Origin: Pseudodesulfovibrio sp. zrk46
GTDB taxonomy: Bacteria; Desulfobacterota; Desulfovibrionia; Desulfovibrionales; Desulfovibrionaceae
Direction of reading: 5' to 3'
NCBI RefSeq assembly: GCF_012516435.1
Contig: NZ_CP051216.1
Location: forward strand, 1 to 64,000
DNA length: 64,000 nucleotides
Shown: one piece after another, positions 1-8,389 of the stretch
Position numbering within the stretch: position 1 is the stretch's first letter
Layout of the letters: each line of letters starts with the position of its first letter
Notes under the pieces: generated by a model
Seen by the model: the letters and a program-made list of their open reading frames with translations, nothing else
What the model was told of the DNA's origin: nothing
The model's database searches: none
Program-made: the position numbers and the translations under genes

Positions 1-603
1 GACAAGTCATGCGAGCGACCGGAGCTCTCCATGTCGGTCAAAGGCATGGAGTTGCCCGCATATGACCCACGCGGGGCCTACGGCATGTCGCTGGCATACG
101 CAATGAGCACACGCGGAGGCTGCCACCTGCGCGCTTACCCCATCAGCCACGAGATCCTGCGCAAGCCAGTCACCACAGACAGATTCAGCTTCAGCGGCAA
201 AGCCCGCATCATCAAGATTGCTGAAGACCAGAACGCCGTGGTCGACTCTCTGACCGCCTGCAAATTCACTTTCTTCGCGGCCAGTCTGGAAGAGTATGCC
301 AAGGCATTCACTGCCGTCACCGGCACCCCCTCATCTGCCCATGATCTCCTCGAAATAGGTGAACGCATTTACTACAACGAACGCATCATGAACGCAGAGA
401 ACGGTTTTGAAATCTGCGACGACGACCTGCCGCCCCGCTTCTTTACCGAACCCGGCACCTCGGGCGGTGGCATTGAAATCAAGCCGCTGGATCGCGCTGA
501 ATTCGAACAGGCCCGCGCCAACTACTACAAGGTACGTGGATTGGATAAATATGGCCGCCCGACAAAGGAAACCACCAAACGCCTCGGGCTGGAGGTGGAC
601 TAA
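1..603 (+). CDS. aor: Aldehyde:ferredoxin oxidoreductase, C-terminal fragment (5' end outside window)
   Basis: The frame is open from base 1, so only about the last 200 residues of a protein usually near 600 aa are present. AOR enzymes oxidise aldehydes to carboxylic acids with a tungstopterin cofactor and pass electrons to ferredoxin in the cytoplasm. Visible family signatures are the segment KGMELPAYDPRGAYGMSLAY near the left edge and DSLTACKF further on, whose Cys (residue 87 counted from base 1) corresponds to the distal [4Fe-4S] ligand. The stop overlaps the next start as TAATG, implying translational coupling with the aldolase-like gene. The N-terminal pterin-binding domain cannot be checked. 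Confidence 0.9.
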   Translation, partial: DKSCERPELSMSVKGMELPAYDPRGAYGMSLAYAMSTRGGCHLRAYPISHEILRKPVTTDRFSFSGKARIIKIAEDQNAVVDSLTACKFTFFAASLEEYAKAFTAVTGTPSSAHDLLEIGERIYYNERIMNAENGFEICDDDLPPRFFTEPGTSGGGIEIKPLDRAEFEQARANYYKVRGLDKYGRPTKETTKRLGLEVD

Positions 604-1775
604 TGAAGCCTCTCTGCGATAAATACGCCGCTAAACTTGTAGCCCAGAAGATATGTGATCCCGGCACGCCAATTATCGGCGGACTGGACGCCGACTTGGT
701 CTGGAATCACGACGACGATCGGAACGAAGAACTCGCCAAGGTCTTTGAGGGGCTGACCATCAACTCTCTGGTCTTTGCCCGCCCTGCCGAACCATATGCC
801 ACCATTGTGGATTTCCTAGCCAGTCGCTATCCCGGCACCATCCGTCCGGAGGACACCGAGACCCGCACTTTCCTGCACGACATTCCGGTGGCGGACGAAT
901 TTTCGGCTGAGGCCATCATCAAGAATCTCAAGCGCCGCAAGTCAGTCATCATCCCGGGCGAAGGCATCGTGTCCTACGGCACAGTCACGCCGGAGCAGGG
1001 TTTTGTATTTTACTCCTCCACCATCTTCTCATGCTTCGTGCTGTTCTTTTCCGACTACCTTGCCGCTGCCCGCCGTGGCGAAATAGATGACGAGTACCGC
1101 ACCGTGTTCCGCAAGGTGGTCGCCATGCTGCCCGAGCCACGCCAAGATATCCCCTCGTTCATTCATGAGGGTCTCGGCAAGGAAGACATCATCCTTGAGG
1201 CAATGGCTGAAAGCGGCCGTTACGTTGTTTCGTACGGATTGGTGGACTCTTTCTTCGGCAACATCTCCTATCGACACGGCAACACTGTCTATATATCGCA
1301 AACCGGCAGTTCCCTTGATGAACTTAAGGGCTGCATCGACCCATGCCCCATGGATAACAGCACCACCCACGGGTTGACGGCATCTTCCGAGCTTTCCGCC
1401 CATGAAGATGTATATCGCCGCGCCGACGTGAATTGCATCCTCCATGGACACCCCAAGTTCTCGGTGATCATGTCCATGGACTGCGACAAGGTGGATTGTC
1501 CGAATCGCGGTCAGTGCCACATCAAGTGTACGGAATGCAGAACCGTCGAAGGCGTCCCCATTGTCCCGGGCGAAGTGGGAACCGGGCCGACTGGACTGTG
1601 CAACACGTTGCCACCCGCCATTGCCGGACCGGGAGCAGCCATCGTGCATGGCCACGGCCTGTTCACTACAGGCGTCGCAGATTTTGAGGAGGCGTTCGTT
1701 CGAATGCTGGAGACCGAAAACAGATGCAGGGAATTATATTTTGAGCGCTTGAAGGAGCTAGGGGAATCAATCTAA
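603..1775 (+). CDS. Class II aldolase/adducin-like protein with Cys-rich insertion
   Basis: 390 aa. The C-terminal half (about 195-380) is a class II aldolase/adducin domain: SYGLVDSFFGNIS at 210-222, the metal-ligand candidates HGHP (281-284) and HGHG (349-352), and a downstream helix. These domains handle sugar-phosphate or lactaldehyde-type carbonyl substrates with a divalent metal. The N-terminal half (1-190) is extra; residues 115-145 faintly resemble the end of a second, degenerate aldolase domain. Between the two His motifs sits an unusual cluster Cys294, 299, 305, 309 and 312 that could bind zinc or an Fe-S centre. Coupled to the AOR gene by a TAATG overlap, so a shared aldehyde pathway is likely. 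The substrate is unknown. Confidence 0.8.
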   Translation: MKPLCDKYAAKLVAQKICDPGTPIIGGLDADLVWNHDDDRNEELAKVFEGLTINSLVFARPAEPYATIVDFLASRYPGTIRPEDTETRTFLHDIPVADEFSAEAIIKNLKRRKSVIIPGEGIVSYGTVTPEQGFVFYSSTIFSCFVLFFSDYLAAARRGEIDDEYRTVFRKVVAMLPEPRQDIPSFIHEGLGKEDIILEAMAESGRYVVSYGLVDSFFGNISYRHGNTVYISQTGSSLDELKGCIDPCPMDNSTTHGLTASSELSAHEDVYRRADVNCILHGHPKFSVIMSMDCDKVDCPNRGQCHIKCTECRTVEGVPIVPGEVGTGPTGLCNTLPPAIAGPGAAIVHGHGLFTTGVADFEEAFVRMLETENRCRELYFERLKELGESI

Positions 1776-1798
1776 CCCCACTCCAACCAAAACAAAGA

Positions 1799-1837
1799 AG
1801 CCGAAAGCCAATCGTTGAAGATGAGCTTTCGGCTTTT
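1799..1837 (+). terminator. Intrinsic terminator after the aor-aldolase pair
   Basis: A 10-bp stem, AGCCGAAAGC (1799-1808) pairing with GCTTTCGGCT (1824-1833), is followed by TTT. An A-rich stretch on the left makes it usable from the minus strand too, which suits its position between convergent genes. Confidence 0.8.
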
Positions 1838-1855
1838 ACTATTTATTGGTCGGGC

Positions 1856-2323
1856 CTAGAAATATGCGAGCTTCTGAGGAGCGGTCTTGCCGTCAAAGAA
1901 TGCATCTACCTTGGATTTGTCTTCCTGACTGATCTTAAGCTCAGAGACATTGAGCACACTCCCCATACCACCGTAGGTCTTGACGGCGCGGTCGATGAAA
2001 TCCGCATCCACAAATGCGGCTCGTACACCAATTCCCTTGCCTCCCCAGCCAACAGTGAGAGGAAGAAGCGGATTGCGATCCGGTGCTTTGGTGATGAAGT
2101 TGCCAGTCTTGACGAGAGCTTCGGTCACCTTGTCGGGGAACATGCCGCCAAGCCGGGCAAGCTGATCGACAAAGGCGGGCATGACGGCGAGATAGTAGTA
2201 TTGATCGATCTTGCAGGCAATGGACTGACCAGGGACATTCAGTATCCACGGCTCGTCGGCAAACCCTTTGCCCAAGGCCCGTTGCAATCGCTCGGCAGTT
2301 TCGGTGTAATCCTTCAGCGGCAT
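1856..2323 (-). CDS. Conserved-looking hypothetical protein, 155 aa
   Basis: Not recognised. The start chosen is the ATG at 2323 because AAGGAG (2331-2336 on the opposite strand) lies 7 bases upstream; a further upstream in-frame start lacks such a site. The product is soluble, mixed alpha/beta in look, with no signal peptide, no membrane segment and no cysteine motif (one Cys only). It contains repeated Gly-rich turns (GWGGKGIGVRAAF about 94-106; KTYGGMGSV about 118-126). It stands alone between two hairpins, convergent with the aldolase gene, so it is probably a single-gene transcript. No function is inferred. Confidence 0.65.
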   Translation of the reverse strand: MPLKDYTETAERLQRALGKGFADEPWILNVPGQSIACKIDQYYYLAVMPAFVDQLARLGGMFPDKVTEALVKTGNFITKAPDRNPLLPLTVGWGGKGIGVRAAFVDADFIDRAVKTYGGMGSVLNVSELKISQEDKSKVDAFFDGKTAPQKLAYF

Positions 2324-2380
2324 GGCAATACTCCTTATGAGCAAGAGATCACACTATCGACAATAATTCAAGCAGGTCAC

Positions 2381-2413
2381 AAAAAGAAACGCCCCGGTCA
2401 AGCGGGGCGTTTC
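2381..2413 (-). terminator. Intrinsic terminator after the small lipoprotein gene
   Basis: The hairpin GAAACGCCCC (2386-2395) / GGGGCGTTTC (2404-2413) is followed on the minus strand by a run of five T (2381-2385). It closes the aroC-lipoprotein transcript before the 1856-2323 gene. Confidence 0.85.
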
Positions 2414-2424
2414 ACTGGTAGCGG

Positions 2425-2880
2425 CTATTTCTTTACGAACTGATCCAAATACTTTGCGTGAAGTACTGAGTCGACCTTCTCCTTGATGGCGGCCGGATTG
2501 GAAACACTCGGTTCCAGCTTGGCGAGCATCTCAGGGATGATCTTCTGGCAGTATTCGCTACGAGCGTAGGTGTTCAAATTCACATGCACGTCGTTGGCAA
2601 CTGCGTAACAGGCCACGATTTTAGCAGCATAGTAATTCTCGAAAGCCCCATCCACATTACCGGAATCCTCGGCGCACTTGCCCTTGAGGAAGTAGGCATA
2701 TGCCATATCCATCAAGTCGTCAGGAGCGGCGATGGTGTCCTCCAAGTACGGAGCAGCACCGGCGCAATCGCCCTGCTTCACCAGATCATGCCCGATATCG
2801 AGCTCGTTCTTCTGAGCGCCACAAGCGGTCAGAAGCAGGGTCATGGCAAACACAGCCAGCAGGAAAGTCACTTTCTTCAT
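2425..2880 (-). CDS. Small lipoprotein with helical-repeat-like body
   Basis: 151 aa from the ATG at 2880, which has AGG about 8 bases upstream; an ATG two codons earlier sits too close to it. A short basic start, a hydrophobic core and the lipobox LTAC (cleavage before the Cys near residue 19) mark a lipoprotein exported by Sec and lipidated. The mature part has TPR-like helix pairs: repeated small residues with the pattern GDCAGAAPYLEDTI and GNVDGAFENYYAAK, and several Cys. It follows aroC by about 80 bases with no terminator between, so it may be co-transcribed. A role in envelope assembly is possible but not shown. Confidence 0.7.
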   Translation of the reverse strand: MKKVTFLLAVFAMTLLLTACGAQKNELDIGHDLVKQGDCAGAAPYLEDTIAAPDDLMDMAYAYFLKGKCAEDSGNVDGAFENYYAAKIVACYAVANDVHVNLNTYARSEYCQKIIPEMLAKLEPSVSNPAAIKEKVDSVLHAKYLDQFVKK

Positions 2881-2965
2881 CGTCATATCCTCACGGAGAA
2901 ACGGTTCATTATTTTCAGCGTATCGGAATATTTAGCCCAACAGAGGCGCGAAGTCCAGCCCGTTA

Positions 2966-4030
2966 CTAATCTCTGACGCCAAGTCTGCGATCCAGAAGCA
3001 GCAAATCGGCGATGGTCAGGGCCATCATGGCCTTGAGTACCGGATTGATACGAGGAATGGCCGCAATGTCGTGACGCCCCCCAATGGTAATGGCTGTGGC
3101 ATCACCTGAAGTAGTCACGGTCTGCTGTTCCTGCGAAATGGACGGAATGGGCTTGATGTACGCACGGGCCACAATATCCTGACCTGAGGAAATACCACCG
3201 AGAATTCCGCCGGCATTGTTGGAGGCAAATCCATCTTTAGTGATGGGATCGTTGTTCTGGCTGCCCAACATGCGCGCGGCCTCCATGCCGGAACCGATCT
3301 CCACGCCCTTCACTGCGCCAACAGACATGAGCGCCTGAGCAATACGAGCGTCGATCTTGCCAAACACAGGCTCACCGAGTCCTGCAGGAACAGAGACAGC
3401 ACGAACCTCGACGATACCGCCAAGTGTATCGCCCTTTGACTTCACTTCCTTGACACGCTCATCCCACTTGGCAGGGGCATCCGGGTCAGGGCTGAAATAG
3501 GGGCGATCCTGTGCGCCTTCAATATCCACGATCTCAGCGGAGATACCGCCCAGCTCGACAGTGTAGGCGTAGATGGCAATGCCTTCGGTGCGGAGCAGTT
3601 CCTGCGCGATGGCACCGCCTGCTACGCGGGATACGGTCTCACGGCCGGAAGAACGACCACCGCCGCGATAATCGCGGAAGCCGTACTTGGCATTGAATGT
3701 AAAATCTGCGTGACCGGGACGGAACACGTCCTTGATCTTGGAATAGTCACGGGACCTCTGGTCCGTGTTTTCCACATAGAACCCGATGGGGGTACCAGTG
3801 GTTTTGCCTTCAAAGACGCCGGACTGGATCTTTACCTGATCGGCTTCCTTGCGGGCAGTAGAGGCGATGCCGCCCTGCCCGGGCTTACGGCGATCCAGCT
3901 CCAACTGGATGGTCGCCTCATCCAGCGGGATCCCCGCCGGACAACCATCGATGACACCGCCAAGGCCGGGGCCGTGGGATTCACCGAAGGTGGTCAAGGT
4001 GAATACTTCACCAAATTTGCTGCCGCTCAT
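2966..4030 (-). CDS. aroC: Chorismate synthase
   Basis: 354 aa, the normal length. It converts 5-enolpyruvylshikimate-3-phosphate to chorismate, the last shikimate-pathway step, using reduced FMN in the cytoplasm. Diagnostic segments: TTFGESHGPGLGGVIDGCPAG at the N-terminus (signature 1), RDYRGGGRSSGRETVSRVAGG near 120-140 (signature 2), and TKDGFASNNAGGILGGISSGQ near 265 (signature 3). Starts 9 bases after ktrA ends, and shikimate kinase lies upstream in the same direction, so two aromatic-pathway genes flank the potassium system. Confidence 0.97.
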   Translation of the reverse strand: MSGSKFGEVFTLTTFGESHGPGLGGVIDGCPAGIPLDEATIQLELDRRKPGQGGIASTARKEADQVKIQSGVFEGKTTGTPIGFYVENTDQRSRDYSKIKDVFRPGHADFTFNAKYGFRDYRGGGRSSGRETVSRVAGGAIAQELLRTEGIAIYAYTVELGGISAEIVDIEGAQDRPYFSPDPDAPAKWDERVKEVKSKGDTLGGIVEVRAVSVPAGLGEPVFGKIDARIAQALMSVGAVKGVEIGSGMEAARMLGSQNNDPITKDGFASNNAGGILGGISSGQDIVARAYIKPIPSISQEQQTVTTSGDATAITIGGRHDIAAIPRINPVLKAMMALTIADLLLLDRRLGVRD

Positions 4031-4039
4031 TCTCTCTCC

Positions 4040-4699
4040 CTAGAACTTCTCAATCTTGATCATATCATCGGTCTTGCCGATAAGGACGATGACATCGCCC
4101 TCCGTGAACTCCATATTGGCATCTGGTACGAAGCTGAAAACAGCCTCGCCATTCTTACGATAGGCAATAACCTGAACGTGAAACTTATTGGTCAAATCCA
4201 GATCACGCAAGGTCTTTCCCGCCCACTTGTCCACCAGGATTTCCCGCGTAACAACGTCGGTACCAAGACCGAAGTAGTCATGGATGCCGGGCATGGTCAG
4301 CCGATGAGCAAGCTGGAAGGCCACAAAAGCCTCGGGGAAGACCACATAGGGGACGCCAAGCTTGTAGAGCACTCGCTCGTGCTCTTCACTGATGGCCTTG
4401 ACCCAGATATCGCGAACGCCCAGTGTCTGGAGATTCAATACCACCAGGATACTCGCTTCCATGGAGCTACCCGTGGACACAATGACCTTTTCCAGATCCT
4501 TGAAACCAACCTGACCCAGCGCTTTCTCATCAGTGGCATCACACTCGTAGACCTGCGCCAGTTTGCCCTGTGCTCTGCGAACATTGTCTGGATTCCTGTC
4601 TACACCCACGACATCATGCCCCAAATCGGTCAGGGCGGCCGCGAGGGCATAGCCGAATTTGCCAAGGCCAATGACGCCTACTTCTTTTCTGTTTGCCAT
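4040..4699 (-). CDS. ktrA: Potassium uptake regulatory subunit KtrA (RCK protein)
   Basis: 219 aa from the ATG at 4699, chosen for GGAG 7 bases upstream; longer in-frame starts run back into ktrB. It is the cytoplasmic nucleotide-gating ring of a Ktr/Trk channel. An N-terminal Rossmann RCK_N domain (about 7-120) carries GLGKFG (11-16) and the ribose-binding acidic residue in VGVDRN; an RCK_C domain follows (about 135-219). It lies 13 bases after ktrB, the standard partner order. Confidence 0.93.
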   Translation of the reverse strand: MANRKEVGVIGLGKFGYALAAALTDLGHDVVGVDRNPDNVRRAQGKLAQVYECDATDEKALGQVGFKDLEKVIVSTGSSMEASILVVLNLQTLGVRDIWVKAISEEHERVLYKLGVPYVVFPEAFVAFQLAHRLTMPGIHDYFGLGTDVVTREILVDKWAGKTLRDLDLTNKFHVQVIAYRKNGEAVFSFVPDANMEFTEGDVIVLIGKTDDMIKIEKF

Positions 4700-4712
4700 A
4701 ACGGTCTCCAAT

Positions 4713-6077
4713 CTAGCCCAGCGGCAAATCTGCAGTGGGCAGCTTGTATCGGGGTTCTTCATGCCAGCTGCTCAATGCGGAGAGCAACCAGATGGGCCCC
4801 AACCTGCCCACAAACATGAGCAGGATGATCATTGTTTTTTCCGCACCGTTAAGATTCGGTGTCAGTCCGGTGGAAAGGCCCACCGTGCCAAAGGCGGAGA
4901 TCACTTCAAACATGTTTACCATGAACTTCTCGCGCCCCATGAGATAGTTGGCGTTCACGCTTTCCAGTGACGTCAGCACCATGGTACCGACGCCCACAAG
5001 CAGACCAGCCATGACTACCAGAGAAATAATCTTGTTCATCGCCTGCTGGCTCAATGCATACCGACCAAGACGAACCTGTTCGCGCCCCTTGAACTGGGAA
5101 ACGACAAAACTGCACAACGCGCTAAACGTGGTGGTTTTGATACCACCTGCGCACGACCCAGGAGAACCGCCCACCAACATCAATACCAACATGAACACCA
5201 ACGAGACATTGGTCATTGAACCGATGTCCACGGTGTTGAACCCGGCGGTACGGCAAGTGACGGATTGGAACAGGGAGGTAAGGAATCGCTCACTCAACGT
5301 CTCGGGGGCATTGTTAGCCAATCCTTCGGCCACGAAAATTACCACAGTACCAACGACCACAAGCAGAATCGAGGTCTTGAGCACCACTTCCGAGTGCCAG
5401 CTGAGCAGATAAGCTTTTTTTCGCAAAGCATGCGGATCCAACACAGCTTTTTTCGCAATGCTCGCACATTCGTTCAGAACGTAAAAACCAAGTCCACCCG
5501 CGGTGATGAGAACCATGAAAATGGTGTTAATTCCCCAATGGTCGCTCCACTGGGTCAGGCTGTCAGAATACAGGGAAAAGCCCGCGTTACAAAATGCAGA
5601 AATGGAATGAAATATGGCAGAATAGGGATGAAATCCGACCGGGTCCATCAACCAGAGGGCGAGTGCTCCTCCCCCTTCCAGAATGAAGGTCGCCACCACA
5701 ATACGTGTAAGGAATTTACCCAGACTGAACGAGGGATCGCGCAACAGGCTCTGCCCAACGGCCAACCGGTCATTGAGTGACACATGTTTCCCCAACAAGT
5801 GAAGAAACAACGTGGTAAATGTCATGATACCCAAACCGCCCATCTGAATCAGGAGCAGGATAACATTCTGACCAAATCGGGAAAAATAGCTGCCGGTGTC
5901 CACCACGGCTAGTCCGGTAACGCACATGGCCGAGGTGGCCGTGAACAAGGCGTCGAGCAGTGACAGAGAGCCGCCCGGATGACTGGCGTCCAGATGCAGC
6001 ATGAGTCCGCCCGCCAAGATGGCTCCGGCAAAGAACCAGACGGGCAACCAATATGGAGATAGAAGTTTTATTCGCAT
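4713..6077 (-). CDS. ktrB: Potassium transporter membrane subunit KtrB/TrkH
   Basis: 454 aa integral inner-membrane protein that forms the K+ pore with KtrA. It has the four M1-P-M2 repeats of the TrkH/KtrB family, with pore-loop glycines readable in SAMCVTGLAVVDTG, SAFCNAGFSLYSD, VTCRTAGFNTVDIG and SAFGTVGLSTG. Length is typical for KtrB and shorter than TrkH of enterics. The start follows hydrophobic residues directly (MRIKLLSPYWLP), with no signal peptide needed. Downstream is ktrA; upstream is the shikimate kinase gene, 94 bases away. Confidence 0.94.
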   Translation of the reverse strand: MRIKLLSPYWLPVWFFAGAILAGGLMLHLDASHPGGSLSLLDALFTATSAMCVTGLAVVDTGSYFSRFGQNVILLLIQMGGLGIMTFTTLFLHLLGKHVSLNDRLAVGQSLLRDPSFSLGKFLTRIVVATFILEGGGALALWLMDPVGFHPYSAIFHSISAFCNAGFSLYSDSLTQWSDHWGINTIFMVLITAGGLGFYVLNECASIAKKAVLDPHALRKKAYLLSWHSEVVLKTSILLVVVGTVVIFVAEGLANNAPETLSERFLTSLFQSVTCRTAGFNTVDIGSMTNVSLVFMLVLMLVGGSPGSCAGGIKTTTFSALCSFVVSQFKGREQVRLGRYALSQQAMNKIISLVVMAGLLVGVGTMVLTSLESVNANYLMGREKFMVNMFEVISAFGTVGLSTGLTPNLNGAEKTMIILLMFVGRLGPIWLLSALSSWHEEPRYKLPTADLPLG

Positions 6078-6171
6078 AGGTACATGGCGCGACTCTTCCG
6101 CACGGACTTATTCCGACGGGGCAACGCCTCACCCTGTGTATATGCCTGTTGATGCAACCTGTCAAAAACGC

Positions 6172-6690
6172 TCAGGAAAGGAGCTCTACTTCTTTGATGG
6201 CAGCTTCCACCACCATTTTCAGCTCACCTTCTGGCAAAACCGCATCGGCGTAGCCTTCATACAGTGGAGCCCTTTCGGCCAGAATTTCCCGCACCTCATC
6301 CACAATGGATTTACCTGTCAGAGATGGCCTCTGCGCCTCATTGGGATCACGCATCAACCGTTCGGCCAACACCTCGGGATCGGTCTTCAGATAGAGGGTC
6401 ACTCCCTCTTTCAGCATCTCGCGATTGGCTTCGCGGAGCACGATACCTCCACCGCAGCCCACGACTCGGACACCTTCACTGACAACACGGCCCAATGTTT
6501 CGGTCTCCTTGTCGCGGAAGCCGTCCCAACCGTTTTGCTCGACATACTCAGCGATCTCCATGCCCACGGACGCCACCAGTTCGTGGTCCGTGTCCACAAA
6601 GTCTATGCCCAGTTTATCGGCCAAAGCACGACCTACGCTGGTCTTACCACACGCACGCGGCCCGATGAGAAATACATTCTTTTTGATCAT
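6172..6690 (-). CDS. aroL: Shikimate kinase (AroL-like)
   Basis: 172 aa from the ATG at 6690; an in-frame TTG at 6726 is less likely. It phosphorylates shikimate with ATP. The Walker A motif GPRACGKT is at 10-17, FVDTDHEL follows (shikimate-binding Asp), then GWDGFRDKET, the GCGGGIVL loop and QRPSLTGKS in the lid region. The wording is closer to E. coli AroL than to AroK. It is co-directional with aroC downstream and with the binding-protein gene upstream, only 47 bases away. Confidence 0.92.
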   Translation of the reverse strand: MIKKNVFLIGPRACGKTSVGRALADKLGIDFVDTDHELVASVGMEIAEYVEQNGWDGFRDKETETLGRVVSEGVRVVGCGGGIVLREANREMLKEGVTLYLKTDPEVLAERLMRDPNEAQRPSLTGKSIVDEVREILAERAPLYEGYADAVLPEGELKMVVEAAIKEVELLS

Positions 6691-6737
6691 GCCGCAGACC
6701 CTAGAGCAAAAGCGGTCGGGATTCAACGCCTTGCCGT

Positions 6738-7958
6738 CTACTTCACGTTTTCAATCCAACCCTTTTCCAAGGCCTCCACGTATTCGGCGCTGATTTCGGG
6801 AATGCCAGCCTTGTGCAACTCTTTGGGAGTCAGAGCTGCTTCGCCGTGCTCCACGGACTCGAATTTCTGCCACATTTCCTTGTCCAGCGTACTCAAATCA
6901 ATGGAGGGGAAATCGCCCCATGACTCGGGACGAAACTTGGAAAGTTGTGCTTCGGGCGATAAGAGAAAGTTCGCCACGACCATGGCACCAGCCTTATTGG
7001 GCGCAGTCTCAGGGATGCCCATGAAGTGCATATTGAAAAAGGAGCCATCATTCATGATGTAGGTACGCACGGAGGGACGAAAAACCTTATTGCGCACCTT
7101 CACACTCGCGTGATGCGGCCCATAAGACATTGAGAGAAGGGTCTCACCGGTCGCAAAAAGGGAATCTAGTGCTGCCGCATCCTTGGGATACTCCACTCCG
7201 GCGCGCCACAGGTATGGCTTCATCTCATTGAGATATTCCCACAGTTTGGGAGCCGAGTTGTTGAACGCCTTCTCGTTCCAACCAGATTCAAACAGCGTAG
7301 AACCGCCCGTCAGAGAATAGAATGCCTGACGAATGAATGCCGACCCAGTAAAGTCCGGCGGTGCGGAATAAGTAAAACGCCCCGGGTGCTCAGTTGTCCA
7401 CCGAAGCAGATCAAGGAAGCTGCGTGGCGGATTCGGGACCTCGGCGCTATCATATTCAAACACAAACTGAGTCCGACCGAGCGGCACTTCATAGCCTTCC
7501 ACAGGGTACCCAAAGTCATACGCAGCCAGACGCTTATCTATGTATTTTAAATAATTCGGCAGTTTCTCAGCAAAAGGACCAAATAGTACGCCGCCTTCTT
7601 TGGCCGTCTTGAAATTTTCGCCATTCAACCAGACGAGATCGACACCGCCTACATTCTTGCCCGTACCTTTTTCAGCCAACAGCTTGGCCACGACCACATT
7701 GGCATCCAGAGGTACGCGAACTAACGATATGCCGAAACGCTTTTTCACTTCCTCGGCCACATAAGTGTCCACCCACTCATTGACCTGCGGCAAGCCGCCA
7801 TACATGTACAGCTTCACCAATCCGCCCTGGGCGTCAGCCTCGATATCCTGCCAGTCTTTTTTCAGGACACCGCCATTCCCTTGCGGCTGGGAACAACCGA
7901 ACATGAATACCATCAGCAGAACTGCCACAACTCTCATTACCATCACGAACACCCTCAT
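6738..7958 (-). CDS. ABC transporter substrate-binding lipoprotein, YnjB-like
   Basis: 406 aa at the longest; ATG codons at residues 1, 6 and 8 are all possible and do not alter the protein beyond the signal peptide. The N-terminus is a lipoprotein signal ending MVFMFGC. The body resembles periplasmic binding proteins of the YnjB type: LVWLNGENFKTAKEGGVLFGP, followed by VPLGRTQFVFEYDS. Such proteins normally work with a permease and ATPase, but none lies next to it. It leads the aroL-ktrBA-aroC block. The substrate is unknown. Confidence 0.8.
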   Translation of the reverse strand: MRVFVMVMRVVAVLLMVFMFGCSQPQGNGGVLKKDWQDIEADAQGGLVKLYMYGGLPQVNEWVDTYVAEEVKKRFGISLVRVPLDANVVVAKLLAEKGTGKNVGGVDLVWLNGENFKTAKEGGVLFGPFAEKLPNYLKYIDKRLAAYDFGYPVEGYEVPLGRTQFVFEYDSAEVPNPPRSFLDLLRWTTEHPGRFTYSAPPDFTGSAFIRQAFYSLTGGSTLFESGWNEKAFNNSAPKLWEYLNEMKPYLWRAGVEYPKDAAALDSLFATGETLLSMSYGPHHASVKVRNKVFRPSVRTYIMNDGSFFNMHFMGIPETAPNKAGAMVVANFLLSPEAQLSKFRPESWGDFPSIDLSTLDKEMWQKFESVEHGEAALTPKELHKAGIPEISAEYVEALEKGWIENVK

Positions 7959-8044
7959 CTAGCGTACTTCTCCACATTGGAATCCCCAACAATCTCTCGA
8001 ATATCAAAAACTTCGGCAATAGGAAACTATTGTAAAAATACCTC

Positions 8045-8073
8045 TTGCACTTTATGCAAACAATTACTATTAT
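8045..8073 (+). promoter_or_regulatory. Promoter of the ferredoxin gene with overlapping palindrome
   Basis: -35 TTGCAC (8045-8050), 17-base spacer, -10 TATTAT (8068-8073). The predicted first transcribed base falls on the A of the ferredoxin ATG at 8080. The inverted repeat TTGCA-N5-TGCAA (8045-8059) covers the -35 box and could be an operator. Confidence 0.6.
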
Positions 8074-8079
8074 CAAATC

Positions 8080-8298
8080 ATGAGCACACAAAACGACAGC
8101 ACCGAGTATCGTGAGGTCGCCATCGAGCTGGGCGATTGCCGCCTATGCCAGGGCTGCGTGGACTTAAACCCCGATGTTTTCGAATGGGACGACAACATGG
8201 ACATGCCCTATGTCTGCCGCTCCAAGGTTACTGAAGAGGAAGTTCGAGACATCATGAACACCTGCCCCGAAGGGTGTATAGTTTTCGTTGATTGCTAG
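8080..8298 (+). CDS. Single-cluster [4Fe-4S] ferredoxin
   Basis: 72 aa, soluble, acidic. Cys20, Cys23, Cys26 (C-x2-C-x2-C) and Cys62 followed by Pro match the one-cluster ferredoxins of Desulfovibrio (D. africanus ferredoxin I type). Cys46, Cys66 and Cys72 are additional. It is a low-potential electron carrier, a plausible partner for AOR or the NADH-module-less Nuo complex in this window, though nothing here proves either. No Shine-Dalgarno sequence precedes the ATG, and a promoter is positioned so that the mRNA would start at the ATG. It is a single-gene transcript closed by a strong terminator. Confidence 0.9.
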   Translation: MSTQNDSTEYREVAIELGDCRLCQGCVDLNPDVFEWDDNMDMPYVCRSKVTEEEVRDIMNTCPEGCIVFVDC

Positions 8299-8328
8299 TC
8301 AGAGACATCATCACACTCCTGTAACAGC

Positions 8329-8374
8329 ATCGGCCCCCCGCCATATCCTCCAGCGGGGGGCCGATCTGTTTTTT
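8329..8374 (+). terminator. Strong intrinsic terminator after the ferredoxin gene
   Basis: A 13-bp GC-rich stem, ATCGGCCCCCCGC (8329-8341) pairing with GCGGGGGGCCGAT (8353-8365), is followed by six T (8369-8374). Confidence 0.92.
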
Positions 8375-8389
8375 CAGCCATACATCGCC

